64,000 nucleotides of DNA from Tunturibacter empetritectus (GCF_040358985.1 NZ_CP132932.1:3658001-3722000), one strand, 5' to 3'. Numbered from the stretch's first letter, positions 18,787 through 29,910 are shown. The notes: generated by a model not told the origin, from the letters alone. A program made the numbers and translations.

Positions 18787-19281
18787 TCAGCGATTGAACC
18801 GGCGGAGATGATTGAAATTGAGAACTTCGCGACCGATACTTTCTAGATATCCTGACAAGCGGAACTCAGCGGTCAGAATTGTGTGATTGTTCGAGAGGTG
18901 ACTAAGAGCGGAATCTGTGACACCGAACCTCACGGTCTCAGCTTTCTTGCCAATAGTTTGAATAGGCACGTGTGATTCGATCGTGATAAACGCATAAGCC
19001 TGCAGCTGTAGAAACCAATCTGACCGTAAACTTCCGGTTAATTTATTCGCTAAGTTGCTGACTTCAGCAAGAACGTAAGCCGTTGTCGCAACAGCTTTGA
19101 ACTGACTCACGATCCATGAAAGCAATTTCGCGTCTTCTGCTGTGAATGCATTGACTCGACTGAACGATCCAAAACGGTGTAGCCCAACCCGTGCACTGAT
19201 AGCCAGTAGCAGGAGATTCGTGTCGAGTACGACAATTTTGTTGCGAGAGTTTTGGATTGGGAAACTTACATCAGGTCCCAT
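18787..19281 (-). CDS. PIN-domain protein (putative RNase, second gene of a two-gene island)
   Basis: A 164-aa PIN-like protein. The first acidic motif is IVVLDTNLLLLAIS (Asp near residue 19). AFTAEDAKLLSWIVSQF, TTAYVLAEVSNLANKL (Glu) and FGVTDSALSHLSNNHTILTAEF (Asp) follow in PIN order, ending with REVLNFNHLRRF. The last acidic position reads TAEF where such proteins usually have Asp. PIN proteins are Mg-dependent RNases and often toxins. The start overlaps the preceding gene by 16 bp, so the two are translationally coupled. The DNA is clearly less GC-rich than both flanks, which suggests horizontal transfer. Confidence 0.7.
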   Translation of the reverse strand: MGPDVSFPIQNSRNKIVVLDTNLLLLAISARVGLHRFGSFSRVNAFTAEDAKLLSWIVSQFKAVATTAYVLAEVSNLANKLTGSLRSDWFLQLQAYAFITIESHVPIQTIGKKAETVRFGVTDSALSHLSNNHTILTAEFRLSGYLESIGREVLNFNHLRRFNR

Positions 19282-19580
19282 TCATTCCTTATGCCAACTA
19301 GTGACCCAATTTCGGCATTGATGGTTATAGTTTTGTAATGACGCATCGGCACTCTGGTGTTATCAGAACCGAAGACTGTGTTAATACCAACTGGCTCGGA
19401 CTTTTTAGTAGCTATCTCATCCTCAAAATCCGGATTTCTGAAAGATACAGTTACTTCCCAGTTCTTTTCCGAGTCATCTAGTCGCACCTCTTCAAGCCGC
19501 ACATCTTTGATACTTTGGCTTGGAAAGAGCTCTCCGAATGTTGCAAACGAGACTTTTACTGCTTCTTTTACTGGAAGCAT
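19266..19580 (-). CDS. small acidic partner of the PIN protein (104 aa)
   Basis: Begins MLPVKEAVKVSFATFGELFP, followed by IKDVRLEEVRLDDSEKNWEV, TVSFRNPDF and a C-terminal segment ending GSLVGIRNEWDLM. A well-placed AAGGAG precedes two ATGs (19583 and 19580); spacing favours 19580. The charged, 'E..LEDV.LDD' pattern resembles small proteins that often precede PIN genes of this kind in other bacteria, which I recall but cannot verify here. It may be an antitoxin or a regulatory/substrate-binding partner. No DNA-binding motif is apparent. Confidence 0.65.
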   Translation of the reverse strand: MLPVKEAVKVSFATFGELFPSQSIKDVRLEEVRLDDSEKNWEVTVSFRNPDFEDEIATKKSEPVGINTVFGSDNTRVPMRHYKTITINAEIGSLVGIRNEWDLM

Positions 19581-19690
19581 CATGATCTCCTTCTATTGAG
19601 TTTACCGGACTGGTTTCTGTTGATGCTTAATTCTTCAGGGTACGAAATTTGTTGACTGTCAAAGTGAACGAAGAGGACAGACACCGCATT

Positions 19691-20821
19691 TCATGCAGGT
19701 TCCTGTTGGCTGAGGCAGTGGAGGGTGCCGAGGCCCCAGACGAGGTCGACGGCGTGGATGCCGATGATATCGCGGTCGGGGAAGCAGTCGGAAAGGATGT
19801 TGAGGGCGTGGCGGTCGTTGGGGTCGTTGAAGGTGGGGACCAGGACGAGGCCATTGGCGATGTAGAAGTTGGCGTAGCTGGCGGGGAGGCGCTGGCCCTC
19901 GAAGGTGACGGGGGCGGGCATGGGGAGTTCGACGATCTCGAAGGGCTGGTTGTCGAGATTGCGGAAGCTGCGCAGGCGGTCGAGGTTTTCGGCGAGGGGG
20001 AGATGATTTTCGTCGTGGGTGTTGGGCTCGACGGCGGTGAGGATTTTGTTCTCGCCGACGAAGCGGGTGATGTCGTCGACGTGGCCGTGGGTGTCGTCGC
20101 CTGCGCAGCCTTTGTGGAGCCAGAGAACTTTTTCGATGCCGAGGTAGTCGTGGAAGGCTTGCTCGAGGCGGGCGCGCGTTTCGGCTTCTGTGCCGAGGCC
20201 GGGGTTGCGTTGCTGGATCTCGGAGAGGAGACACTCTTCGGTGGTGAGGAGGAGGCCGGCGCCGTTGGTGTCGATGCTGCCGCCTTCGAGGACGAGGCGG
20301 TGCGGGTGGCCGATGTAGTTGATGGTCTCGGGTTGCGACTGGGGCATGTTGTAGAGCTGGGCGACGTGGCTGGGGATCTGGTCGTCGCGATGCCAGTTGT
20401 CGTACTTGGCCCAGGCGTTGAAGTGCCAGTTGGTGATGGCTAGCTCGCCTTGCGGGTGTCTGGTGGAGGCTTCGGTACTCTTCTTGATGGAGCCTTCAGC
20501 CATCTTTTTTACAAAGATGGGGCCAGAATCGCGGAGCCAGACGCGGTCGGTGGGCCAGTGGTGGAAGTGGAGGCGGGCGAGGTTGGCTCCGGCGCGGCGG
20601 AGGAGGTTGGTGGCGCGGCGCTCGGCGGCGAGGTCGTTGACGAGGATGTGCACATCCTCCACTCCAGACAGGTGGCGGACGATCTCTGAGTAGACCAAGG
20701 GGATGGGTTGGAATTTGCCGGGCCAGTCTTCGGCGTTGTGAGGCCACGCGATCCAGGTGGCGGCGTGAGGGGACCACTCGGCGGGCATGCGGTAGTGCTG
20801 ATGGGCGGGTGTCTGCGACAT
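19691..20821 (-). CDS. aguA: agmatine deiminase
   Basis: AguA hydrolyses agmatine to N-carbamoylputrescine and ammonia. The 376-aa product has the peptidyl-arginine-deiminase-like fold: MPAEWSPHAATWIAWPHN at the start, DRVWLRDSGPIF (about residue 92), LEGGSIDTNG (about 178), GDDTHGHVDDITRF with the catalytic His/Asp and GLGTLHCLSQQ with the catalytic Cys. Length and motif order fit bacterial AguA. The next pathway enzyme, aguB, lies 0.84 kb upstream on the same strand, separated by decayed cupin genes. Together they make putrescine from arginine-derived agmatine. Confidence 0.95.
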   Translation of the reverse strand: MSQTPAHQHYRMPAEWSPHAATWIAWPHNAEDWPGKFQPIPLVYSEIVRHLSGVEDVHILVNDLAAERRATNLLRRAGANLARLHFHHWPTDRVWLRDSGPIFVKKMAEGSIKKSTEASTRHPQGELAITNWHFNAWAKYDNWHRDDQIPSHVAQLYNMPQSQPETINYIGHPHRLVLEGGSIDTNGAGLLLTTEECLLSEIQQRNPGLGTEAETRARLEQAFHDYLGIEKVLWLHKGCAGDDTHGHVDDITRFVGENKILTAVEPNTHDENHLPLAENLDRLRSFRNLDNQPFEIVELPMPAPVTFEGQRLPASYANFYIANGLVLVPTFNDPNDRHALNILSDCFPDRDIIGIHAVDLVWGLGTLHCLSQQEPA

Positions 20822-20880
20822 GTCCTTTTAAGTGTAACGGGGTTTTGTTGCAGTCTGTTTGCGGTGTGAAAGAGGAGGGA

Positions 20881-21031
20881 CTACTTTTCTTTGAAGACCA
20901 GGTAGGTGGTCGTGGTGCCGGGGGTGAGCTTGATCCAGTGGGGGATGCCGGCGGGGATGTGGGCTTGTGGTTTGGGCGAAGGCAGGAGAGGCAGCGAGGA
21001 GTGCGAGGGACAGAACGATGCGTGGAAGCAT
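20881..21031 (-). pseudogene. remnant of a secreted cupin-like gene
   Basis: ATG 21031 follows AAGGAG and encodes a good signal peptide, MLPRIVLSLALLAASPAFAQT. Directly after it the frame is lost. In the next frame the sequence ends HIPAGIPHWIKLTPG plus a short strand ending FKEK and a stop (20881), which reads as the last two strands of a cupin. A large internal deletion explains both: the middle of the protein is missing and the two ends join out of frame (151 bp is not a multiple of three). Confidence 0.65.
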
Positions 21032-21188
21032 TCTGGCTCCTTGGATGATTGTCAGATTGTAACGGGAGTTACTGGAACGTCCGCGAGGGCCTACGGTGCG
21101 GTCGTTTGGCATTCTGCAGGGTATGATGATGCAACTTACAAGACGGCACGATGAGCAATTTATCAGTCGTGATGGAGAGGACTAGTTG

Positions 21189-21615
21189 ATGGTGATGGGT
21201 CGGGAAGAGATTAGGATCGGACAACTTGCAATCCGATTTCTGGTCGAGGGCGGTTCCTCGGGCGGTTCGGTTGCGGTATTTGAACTGTGGAGCGAAGGTG
21301 CCGATCGCTCACCGGCATGACGCTTATGAAGAGACGATCTACGGAATTGAGGGTGTGCTGAGTCTCACGGTAGATGGGGAGCGGAGGGACGTTCGTCGAG
21401 GCGAAGCTCTCTGCATTCCTCGGGGAGTGGTTCATCGCTTTGACAACTTTGAGGCGGTCGATGCCAAGGTGCTTGCGATTGTGAGTCCGGGGATTCTGGG
21501 GCCGGCGTACTTCCGCGAGATCGCTGCGATTGCCAATTCCGCAGTGGGTGGGCCGCCTGATCCTGCCGCGCTTGCGCAGGTGATGTTACGGCACGGTCTT
21601 ACGCCTGCGCCGTAA
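21189..21615 (+). pseudogene. frameshifted cupin-domain gene
   Basis: From ATG 21189 the frame reads MVMGREEIRIGQLAIRFLVE and on to SVAVFEL, then goes off into nonsense and a stop. Another frame continues GAKVPIAHRHDAYEETIYG, then EALCIPRGVVHRF, with the cupin metal ligands (H, H, E, H), to LTPAP at 21615. The two halves match the N- and C-terminal parts of one cupin and join near 21286-21288, where about 11 nt seem to be missing (four residues such as T-V-P-A are expected there). TTG at 21226 could allow the C-terminal part to be made alone. Confidence 0.7.
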
Positions 21616-21664
21616 CGCAGCGTGCTAACACTCTGTATGTCCCGAGGGCTTGTCGGCTGCGGAT

Positions 21665-22609
21665 CTAGTCGATGAAGCGGCTGGTGATGCCGTTGTAGGC
21701 GTCGATGCGGCGGTCGCGGAGGAAGGGCCAGTTGCGGCGAGTGTCTTCCTGGAGCTTGAGGTCGATCTCGGCGATGAGAATCTCTTCTTTGTCGTGGCTG
21801 GCTTGCGCGATGAGACGGCCGAAGGGATCGGCGATGAAGCTGCCACCCCAGAATTCTAGGCCGGATTGCGGGGTGTGGTCGCCGGGGCCAACCATCTCGA
21901 CACCGTTGTGAATGACGTCGCCGTGCTCGTGGCCTACGCGGTTGACGGCACCGACGAAGACTCCGTTCGATATGGCGTGGGCGCGCTGGGTGGTCTGCCA
22001 GGCGGAGTACTGGGCGTCGCCGTACTCGGCTTTCTCGGAGGGGTGCCAGCCGATGGCGGTGGGGTAGAAGAGGGTGTTGGCTCCGCGGAGGGCGGTCTCG
22101 CGGGCGGCTTCGGGGTACCACTGGTCCCAGCAGACGAGGGTGCCGATGTCCCCCTGGGTGGTCTTCATGGCTTTGAAGCCCAGGTCGCCGGGGGTGAAGT
22201 AGAACTTTTCGTAGTAGAGCGGGTCGTCGGGGATGTGCATCTTGCGGTAGATGCCCTTGATGCTGCCGTCGGTTTCGAGGATCGCGGCGGTGTTGTGGTA
22301 GAGACCGGAGGCGCGGCGCTCGAACAGAGACGCGATGACGACTACTTTCTCTTCTTTGGCGACGGCGCAGAGGCGCTCGGTGGAGGGGCCGGGGATGGAC
22401 TCGGCGGTGTCGAAGAGGGCGTGCTCTTCGCGCTGGCAGAAGTATTGGGCGCGGAAGAGCTCGGGGAGGCAGATGACGTTAGCTCCGGCGCGGGCGGCTT
22501 CGCGGACACGGTCGGCTGCTTTGTCGAGGTTGGCTGCGGTGTCGGGGACGCAGGACATCTGAATGAGGCCGATGCGTTTGTTGGGGGTTGTCTTGTTCGT
22601 TGTCGTCAT
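21665..22609 (-). CDS. aguB: N-carbamoylputrescine amidase
   Basis: AguB completes the agmatine route by hydrolysing N-carbamoylputrescine to putrescine, CO2 and ammonia. The 314-aa product has the nitrilase-superfamily triad: Glu in NVICLPELFRAQYF, Lys in YRKMHIPDDP and Cys in TLVCWDQWYPEA. The downstream GWHPSEKAEYGDAQYSAWQTTQ and a C-terminal DLKLQEDTRRNWPFLRDRR match AguB rather than other amidases. The presence of aguA downstream on the same strand supports the assignment. Confidence 0.94.
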   Translation of the reverse strand: MTTTNKTTPNKRIGLIQMSCVPDTAANLDKAADRVREAARAGANVICLPELFRAQYFCQREEHALFDTAESIPGPSTERLCAVAKEEKVVVIASLFERRASGLYHNTAAILETDGSIKGIYRKMHIPDDPLYYEKFYFTPGDLGFKAMKTTQGDIGTLVCWDQWYPEAARETALRGANTLFYPTAIGWHPSEKAEYGDAQYSAWQTTQRAHAISNGVFVGAVNRVGHEHGDVIHNGVEMVGPGDHTPQSGLEFWGGSFIADPFGRLIAQASHDKEEILIAEIDLKLQEDTRRNWPFLRDRRIDAYNGITSRFID

Positions 22610-22724
22610 GATGATCCTGATCTAAGTTTATAGGCGTTTGTTGGGCGAGGTGAGGTTGTCTGCGGCCAGAGAACGGGTTATTTGCAAGAGGCTAATCTTT
22701 GGGTGATTGACGCCTCCAAGGAAT

Positions 22725-22831
22725 GCGGTTCGCGCGGGGCGCGAATGCCCACATCTCAGAATCGAGATATGGGGCACCCGGCGATGAGACTGCATGAATG
22801 GGGCACCCAACGCTTGGCACCGGTGCCCGGC
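22725..22831. repeat. dispersed repeat family 2 ('ggggcacccggc' modules)
   Basis: Contains gcggttcgcgcggggcgcga followed by atgccca, then two 'ggggcaccc' modules, one after 'gcatgaat'. The same modules in other order recur at 34711-34833. Located between aguB and an aldo/keto reductase gene, no coding capacity. Confidence 0.7.
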
Positions 22832-22877
22832 TTTGGTTGCGGGAGGACGCTGACTTTCTGCCGGTGTCCTCTTGGGG

Positions 22878-23936
22878 CTAGTTCTTTGGCGTGACTGGGA
22901 CGGTGCGGGCTATGGGCTCGAGGCGGTTGACGTTTTGGAAGGGGAGCATCCAGCCGGGGTATTCGGGCGGCAGAGCGCTGACTTCGTCGAGCTGCTTGAG
23001 TTCGTCTGCGGTGAGCTTGAGGTCGACGGCGGCGAGGTTGTCGTTGAGTTGGTCGAGGCGTTTGGCTCCGATGATGATGGAGGTGACGACGGGCTTGGCG
23101 AGGAGCCAGGCGAGGGAGATGCGTGCGGGGCTGCAGTTGTGGGCCTTGGCGATGGGGGCCATGACGTCGAGGATGCGCCAGGTGCGTTCTTTGTCGACGA
23201 GGGGGAAGTCGAACTCGGAGCGGCGGGAGCCTTCGGGGCGCTGATTGTCGCGGGAGAACTTGCCGGAGAGCAGGCCGCCGGCGAGGGGGCTCCAGACAAG
23301 GAGGCCGGTCTTCTCGGCTTCGAGCAGGGGGACAAGATCGCGTTCGAGGTCGCGGCCAGCGATGGAGTAGTAGGCCTGGAGGGTGTCGAAGCGGGCGAGG
23401 TTTTTGAACTGGGAGATACCGAGGGCTTTAGCGATCTTCCAGGCATGCCAGTTGGAGACGCCGATGTAGCGGACCTTGCCAGAATTGACCAGCGTGTCCA
23501 AGGCGCGGAGGGTCTCTTCGATTGGGGTGATGAAGTCGTTGCCGTGGATCTGGTAGAGGTCGATGTGGTCGGTCTGGAGGCGGCGGAGGCTAGCTTCGAC
23601 AGCATCCATGATGTGGCCGCGGGAGGCGCCGACTTCGTTGCGGCCCTGGCCGGTGCGGCCGAAGACCTTGGTGGCGATGACTACGCTGTGGCGGGGGGTG
23701 TTGAGATTTTTGAGGGACTGGCCGAGGGCTTTTTCGCTCTCGCCTTCGGAGTAGACGTCGGCGGTGTCGAAGAAGTTGATGCCGGCGTCGACGGAGGCCT
23801 TGATGAGTTCGTCGGCTCCGGACTGATCGACGGTGCCGATGGCGCGGAAGAGGCCTGTGCCGCCGTGGAAGGTCATGGTGCCGAAGCAGAGAGTGGAGAC
23901 GAGAAGGCCGGTGTCACCGAGAGTTTTGTATTGCAT
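22878..23936 (-). CDS. aldo/keto reductase
   Basis: A 352-aa (beta/alpha)8 oxidoreductase using NAD(P)H. The catalytic Asp/Tyr region reads INFFDTADVYSEGESEKALG, Lys lies in SVVIATKVFG, His in IDLYQIHGND, and C-terminal cofactor motifs are RISLAWLLAKPVVTSIIIGA. ATG 23936 follows AAAGGAG and begins MQYKTLGDTGLLVSTLCFGT; the longer in-frame ORF up to 24134 has no protein-like character. Substrate unknown: this resembles the large group of aldo/keto reductases acting on sugars and aldehydes. Confidence 0.9.
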   Translation of the reverse strand: MQYKTLGDTGLLVSTLCFGTMTFHGGTGLFRAIGTVDQSGADELIKASVDAGINFFDTADVYSEGESEKALGQSLKNLNTPRHSVVIATKVFGRTGQGRNEVGASRGHIMDAVEASLRRLQTDHIDLYQIHGNDFITPIEETLRALDTLVNSGKVRYIGVSNWHAWKIAKALGISQFKNLARFDTLQAYYSIAGRDLERDLVPLLEAEKTGLLVWSPLAGGLLSGKFSRDNQRPEGSRRSEFDFPLVDKERTWRILDVMAPIAKAHNCSPARISLAWLLAKPVVTSIIIGAKRLDQLNDNLAAVDLKLTADELKQLDEVSALPPEYPGWMLPFQNVNRLEPIARTVPVTPKN

Positions 23937-24200
23937 GGGTCTCCTTTTCGCCGAGAGTTCGGACAGACATTCGATTAGACGTGTTTGATGCGGACCACGA
24001 TTCAGGCGTGTGAAGTGCAGCGGCCGCAGATGTTCTTTGCGTTGGATGGCGGAGTTTGCTTTCTTGCCGGTGAATTTTCTGTTAGTTTTGAGGTGTGGAG
24101 CTGTCGGATTACGGTCAGGCGCATCCTCTTCCAATCACCTAAAAACATCTTTCCCAGCAGTTGCAGTCAGCGTGTATCTCATTGCAGAAGGAGTGTTATT

Positions 24201-25628
24201 TTGAGCGAATTTCGTGATTTTCTGGAGCTTTCGTATGGCGAACTCGAGGATCTGAACCTGGCGGCGAAGGAGCAGCGCAGGAAGCGAGTTGACGCTGATG
24301 TGATTCGGGAGGAGCGGTTGAAGTATTTGACCGACGAGAGACGGATCAAGGCGGTGACGGTGCTGTTCAGCGATCTTGAAGGCCGTCTGCACATGCTGGA
24401 CTACGATAAGAAGTTCCTAGTGAAGAGCTATGACAATCTGACCTTTGATGGCTCGTCGATTCGCGGATTTACGGCGCAGCGGGAGAGCGATCTGCGGCTC
24501 GGGATCGACTGGAGCGCGTTTTACTGGGTGCCGGCGGATATATTCGGCGCAGGCAAGGTGATGGTGTTCGGCGAGGTAATCGACAAGAACGGCGCGACAT
24601 ACAGCGCAGATATTCGCGGAGTACTGAAGGCGTTTTCGCAGGAGCTGTTTGATAAGAACGGATACACGCTGAACGCGGCGAATGAGATTGAAGGGTTCCT
24701 GTTTGAGGGAATCGATGCGGAACGGAGCTATCACGAGACGGGCAGTTTCGAGTATGTGAATAAGGGCGGGTACTATCACTCGCTGCCTGGCGATCCGCTG
24801 CGGGAGTTTATTGACACTACTGCGGAAGTGCAGCGGGCGATGGGTTTTGAGAATGAGAAGGACCATCCTGAGGTTGCGCCTTCACAGTTCGAGATCAACT
24901 ACAGCTATGGTGAGGTCGTGGCGGCTGCAGACCAGATTCAGCTTTATAAGCTGATCTGTAGACAGGTGGCGACGCAGATGGGGATGACGGCGAGCTTTCT
25001 GCCGAAGCCTGTGGTGGGGGTGAATGGCAGCGGCATGCATACGAATATCTCGATTACCAAGGGCGGGAAGAATCTGTTCTGGGATCCGAAGGGCGAGGAG
25101 AAGATCTCGAAGATGGCGTGGCAGTTTACGGATCGCATTTTGACGCATGGCAACGATATTTGCCTACTGCTAAATGCGAGTGTAAATGCGTATCGCCGGC
25201 TGGATCCTCATTTTGAAGCGCCGAATCAGATCAAGGCTTCGGCAACGGATCGTGGGTCGATGGTTCGGATTCCGATCGGGAACGAGAAGTCGGCGCGGGT
25301 GGAGGTTCGATCGGTCGGGCCGGATGCGAATCCTTACCTGGTGCTGTACTCGATCTTTAAGAGCGGGCTGCATGGCAATACCGCGAAGATAAAGAACCTG
25401 CGTCAGGCGGAGCGTTATCTGCCGGACAACGTCTACACGGCACTGGAGAACTTCCGTGCGGCGGAGTGGACGACGGAGCTGCTGGGCGAGGATGTGAAGG
25501 CTCGGTACGCAGATCTGAAGCAGGCTTCTGCGGATCGCTGTGCGCGGCTTCTGGGGACGATCGTGAAGGCTCCTGAGGTGCAGTTCCATCACGATGTTTA
25601 TAACCAGCTGCTATGGAATATCTTCTAA
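24201..25628 (+). CDS. glnA: glutamine synthetase, type I
   Basis: GlnA makes glutamine from glutamate, ammonia and ATP; it is the main route of nitrogen assimilation. The 475-aa product begins at TTG 24201 (AAGGAG is 9 nt upstream), reading SEFRDFLELSYGELEDL. Active-site motifs: NAANEIEGFLF, VAPSQFEINYSYG, NGSGMHTNISI, EAPNQIKASATDRGSMVRIP and the C-terminal region. The N-terminal stretch before TVLFSDLEGRLHML is longer than in enteric enzymes. I see no NLYxLP adenylylation motif, so control is likely feedback or transcriptional. A terminator follows. Coordinates rely on the TTG start; upstream in-frame sequence lacks protein character. Confidence 0.93.
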   Translation: MSEFRDFLELSYGELEDLNLAAKEQRRKRVDADVIREERLKYLTDERRIKAVTVLFSDLEGRLHMLDYDKKFLVKSYDNLTFDGSSIRGFTAQRESDLRLGIDWSAFYWVPADIFGAGKVMVFGEVIDKNGATYSADIRGVLKAFSQELFDKNGYTLNAANEIEGFLFEGIDAERSYHETGSFEYVNKGGYYHSLPGDPLREFIDTTAEVQRAMGFENEKDHPEVAPSQFEINYSYGEVVAAADQIQLYKLICRQVATQMGMTASFLPKPVVGVNGSGMHTNISITKGGKNLFWDPKGEEKISKMAWQFTDRILTHGNDICLLLNASVNAYRRLDPHFEAPNQIKASATDRGSMVRIPIGNEKSARVEVRSVGPDANPYLVLYSIFKSGLHGNTAKIKNLRQAERYLPDNVYTALENFRAAEWTTELLGEDVKARYADLKQASADRCARLLGTIVKAPEVQFHHDVYNQLLWNIF

Positions 25629-25650
25629 GTCGACAGACTTACGGACAGAG

Positions 25651-25682
25651 GCCCTCGCGATGATGCGGGGGCTTTTTCTTTT
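25651..25682 (+). terminator. rho-independent terminator after glnA
   Basis: Stem gccctcgc (25651-25658), loop gatgat, stem gcgggggc (25665-25672) with one G-T pair, then a T-rich run (tttttcttttt). Confidence 0.7.
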
Positions 25683-25759
25683 TGGATCGCTGCGTTTCGC
25701 GTTGACACGAGAAGTGGGCTGCTGCATTCTGCTGCTGTTGTGTGGATGGAGGTTTTCTC

Positions 25760-26533
25760 TTGGATACGGAACGGTCTTCCTTGTTTGCTCCCGCGGCGAT
25801 GGTGGGAGTTTGTCTGCTGCTAGGTTTGGTGGTGGGCGGATGGGTGTTGGGGTCGCAGATCAAGGACCTGAAGCTGGCGGATCGTTATGTGACGGTGAAG
25901 GGGCTGGTGGAGCGGACGGTGAAGTCGGATACGGCCATCTGGCCGGTGAGCTTCAAGGAGGCGGGGAACGATCTGCCCCAGGTGTTTGCGAAGAGTGAAA
26001 CGGATAAGAACTCGGTGCTGAAGTTTTTTGCGGTGCAGGGAGTGCAGCCGAACGAGATTTCGGTGGGGCAGATCAAGGTGACGGACAAACTGGCGAATGA
26101 GTATGGCGGGAACAATACGGGGCCGCGATACATCGTGGAGCAGACGGTGACGGTGCAGTCGAAGGATGTGGATAAGATCGCGAAGGCAGGGCAGAAGACG
26201 GCGGAACTGGTGCAGGCGGGGATTGTAGTCGGCGGAGGGAACGGGCAGCAGGGCGGGATTCGGTATCAGTTTACGGGACTGAATGCGTTGAAGCCGGACA
26301 TGATTACGGAGGCGACACGGAATGCGCGGGCTTCTGCGGATCGGTTTGCGGCGGACTCGGGGAGCCAGGTGGGCTCGATTCGGTCGGCGAACCAGGGAGT
26401 GTTTTCGATCTCGGCTGCTGAGAGTGGCGCGGCCGCGGGGGATGAGGGTGGCAGCGGCGGGAACGATGCGGACGCAAGCATCATGAAGAAGGTACGCGTG
26501 GTTGCGACGGTGGACTACTACCTGGTTCGATAA
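25760..26533 (+). CDS. SIMPL-domain membrane protein
   Basis: A 257-aa protein with one N-terminal transmembrane anchor (FAPAAMVGVCLLLGLVVGGWVLG) and a SIMPL domain (about residues 40-230) including DRYVTVKGLVERTVKSD and KVRVVATVDYYLVR. SIMPL proteins are periplasmic, multimeric and of mostly unknown role. The start is TTG 25760, with GGAGG seven bases upstream; a GTG at 25742 is in frame but lacks a comparable site. The C-terminal linker is Gly/Asp-rich. It stands alone between the glnA terminator and icd. Confidence 0.82.
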   Translation: MDTERSSLFAPAAMVGVCLLLGLVVGGWVLGSQIKDLKLADRYVTVKGLVERTVKSDTAIWPVSFKEAGNDLPQVFAKSETDKNSVLKFFAVQGVQPNEISVGQIKVTDKLANEYGGNNTGPRYIVEQTVTVQSKDVDKIAKAGQKTAELVQAGIVVGGGNGQQGGIRYQFTGLNALKPDMITEATRNARASADRFAADSGSQVGSIRSANQGVFSISAAESGAAAGDEGGSGGNDADASIMKKVRVVATVDYYLVR

Positions 26534-26620
26534 ACGAACGTGTATGCCGCATACCGGTTGCCACTCGTCTTGCGCGGATGGTAGCGTGGGTCTTCGATTT
26601 CTTCTGCGGAGACGATGACG

Positions 26621-29115
<2,495 letters not shown>

Positions 29116-29133
29116 AAGTTTTTTAGTTGACGG

Positions 29134-29164
29134 AAAAGGCCTGCTCGATGAGCAGGCCTTTTCT
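29134..29164 (+). terminator. rho-independent terminator after mdh
   Basis: Perfect 13-bp stem aaaaggcctgctc (29134-29146) and gagcaggcctttt (29150-29162), 3-nt loop, then tct. The stem ends in T's, giving an A/T-flanked hairpin that could work in both directions. Confidence 0.9.
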
Positions 29165-29225
29165 ATTGCTTGAACAATGGGTTCTCATTTGGGAAAAGGC
29201 TGGCGGCGGATACGAACGATAGCTA

Positions 29226-29504
29226 ATGGCAGGAAGGTATTGCGCCGATGTTCTCTCAAGGCAGATAACAAGGGGCCTGCGCTATCTTCGCGTTGAAGAG
29301 AACGATTTGATACGTGCGCGGCTTCAGGGAAATCGCACAGAACGAAGGTTTACTTTGGACGGCGCGCAGAGCTTCCATCAGATTCTGGATACGGCGGATA
29401 GTAGAGAACGATCGTCCGCGTGGTTTTTTCTTGCGGTGTTGTGGATGCAGTTGGCGGCGGTGGTGGCGATCGGACTGCTGATCTTTGCGAGTTTTGTTCG
29501 CTAG
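29226..29504 (+). CDS. hypothetical membrane protein (92 aa)
   Basis: MAGRYCADVLSRQITRGLRY is followed by a charged middle (RVEENDLIRARLQGNRTERR) and a C-terminal transmembrane helix (WFFLAVLWMQLAAVVAIGLL), ending FVR. That makes a single-pass protein with a C-terminal anchor. No ribosome-binding site of note. Codon use fits the neighbours, but conservation cannot be judged, so this is a tentative gene. Confidence 0.45.
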   Translation: MAGRYCADVLSRQITRGLRYLRVEENDLIRARLQGNRTERRFTLDGAQSFHQILDTADSRERSSAWFFLAVLWMQLAAVVAIGLLIFASFVR

Positions 29505-29535
29505 ATGTAAAGTTCGGGAACTCGGTTGGGAAAGC

Positions 29536-29886
29536 TCACCGCTGCGTGGCGTGAAGCATGGAATATCCGATGCAAACCATCGCGGCGCACAATAATGCGA
29601 ACGTCAGCATGAAGAGCATTACAATTTGGCGCCTTAGGTTGCTGCTGGGATAACTATTTCTGTGAACACGCCAAGCTGGAGCCCACCAAAAGCGGCCAAA
29701 GCGTTTATCGGGGTAGGCCTGTCTGTTCTCACTCACAAGCTGCCAAATTGCCTGCCAGATCATTGCATAGACAACAAAGGCAGCCATAAAAAGAATGTAC
29801 CCTGTAGTCTTCACCAACGCTCCCAATCTTACGGAAAACCCTAGCACTAATAACAAAAGCAAATATCTCAGAAAGCCCGCAAACAA
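29536..29886 (-). CDS. hypothetical membrane protein (116 aa)
   Basis: Begins MFAGFLRYLLLLLVLGFSVR. Three hydrophobic stretches are seen: residues 4-22, about 31-50 (YILFMAAFVVYAMIWQAI) and about 86-108 (MLFMLTFALLCAAMVCIG), with a Trp/Arg-rich cytosolic loop (RFGRFWWAPAWRVHRN). The DNA is poorer in G+C than the surroundings. Its start overlaps the terminator of the cyclophilin gene upstream on the same strand, so it needs its own promoter. No family recognised. Confidence 0.5.
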   Translation of the reverse strand: MFAGFLRYLLLLLVLGFSVRLGALVKTTGYILFMAAFVVYAMIWQAIWQLVSENRQAYPDKRFGRFWWAPAWRVHRNSYPSSNLRRQIVMLFMLTFALLCAAMVCIGYSMLHATQR

Positions 29887-29910
29887 AAGGCCTACTCCAA
29901 GAGTAGGCCT
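29881..29910 (-). terminator. terminator after the first cyclophilin gene
   Basis: Perfect 10-bp hairpin: aggcctactc (29888-29897), loop caa, gagtaggcct (29901-29910). Read on the minus strand it is followed by TTTTGTTT. It sits 21 bp past the stop codon at 29931. Confidence 0.8.
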
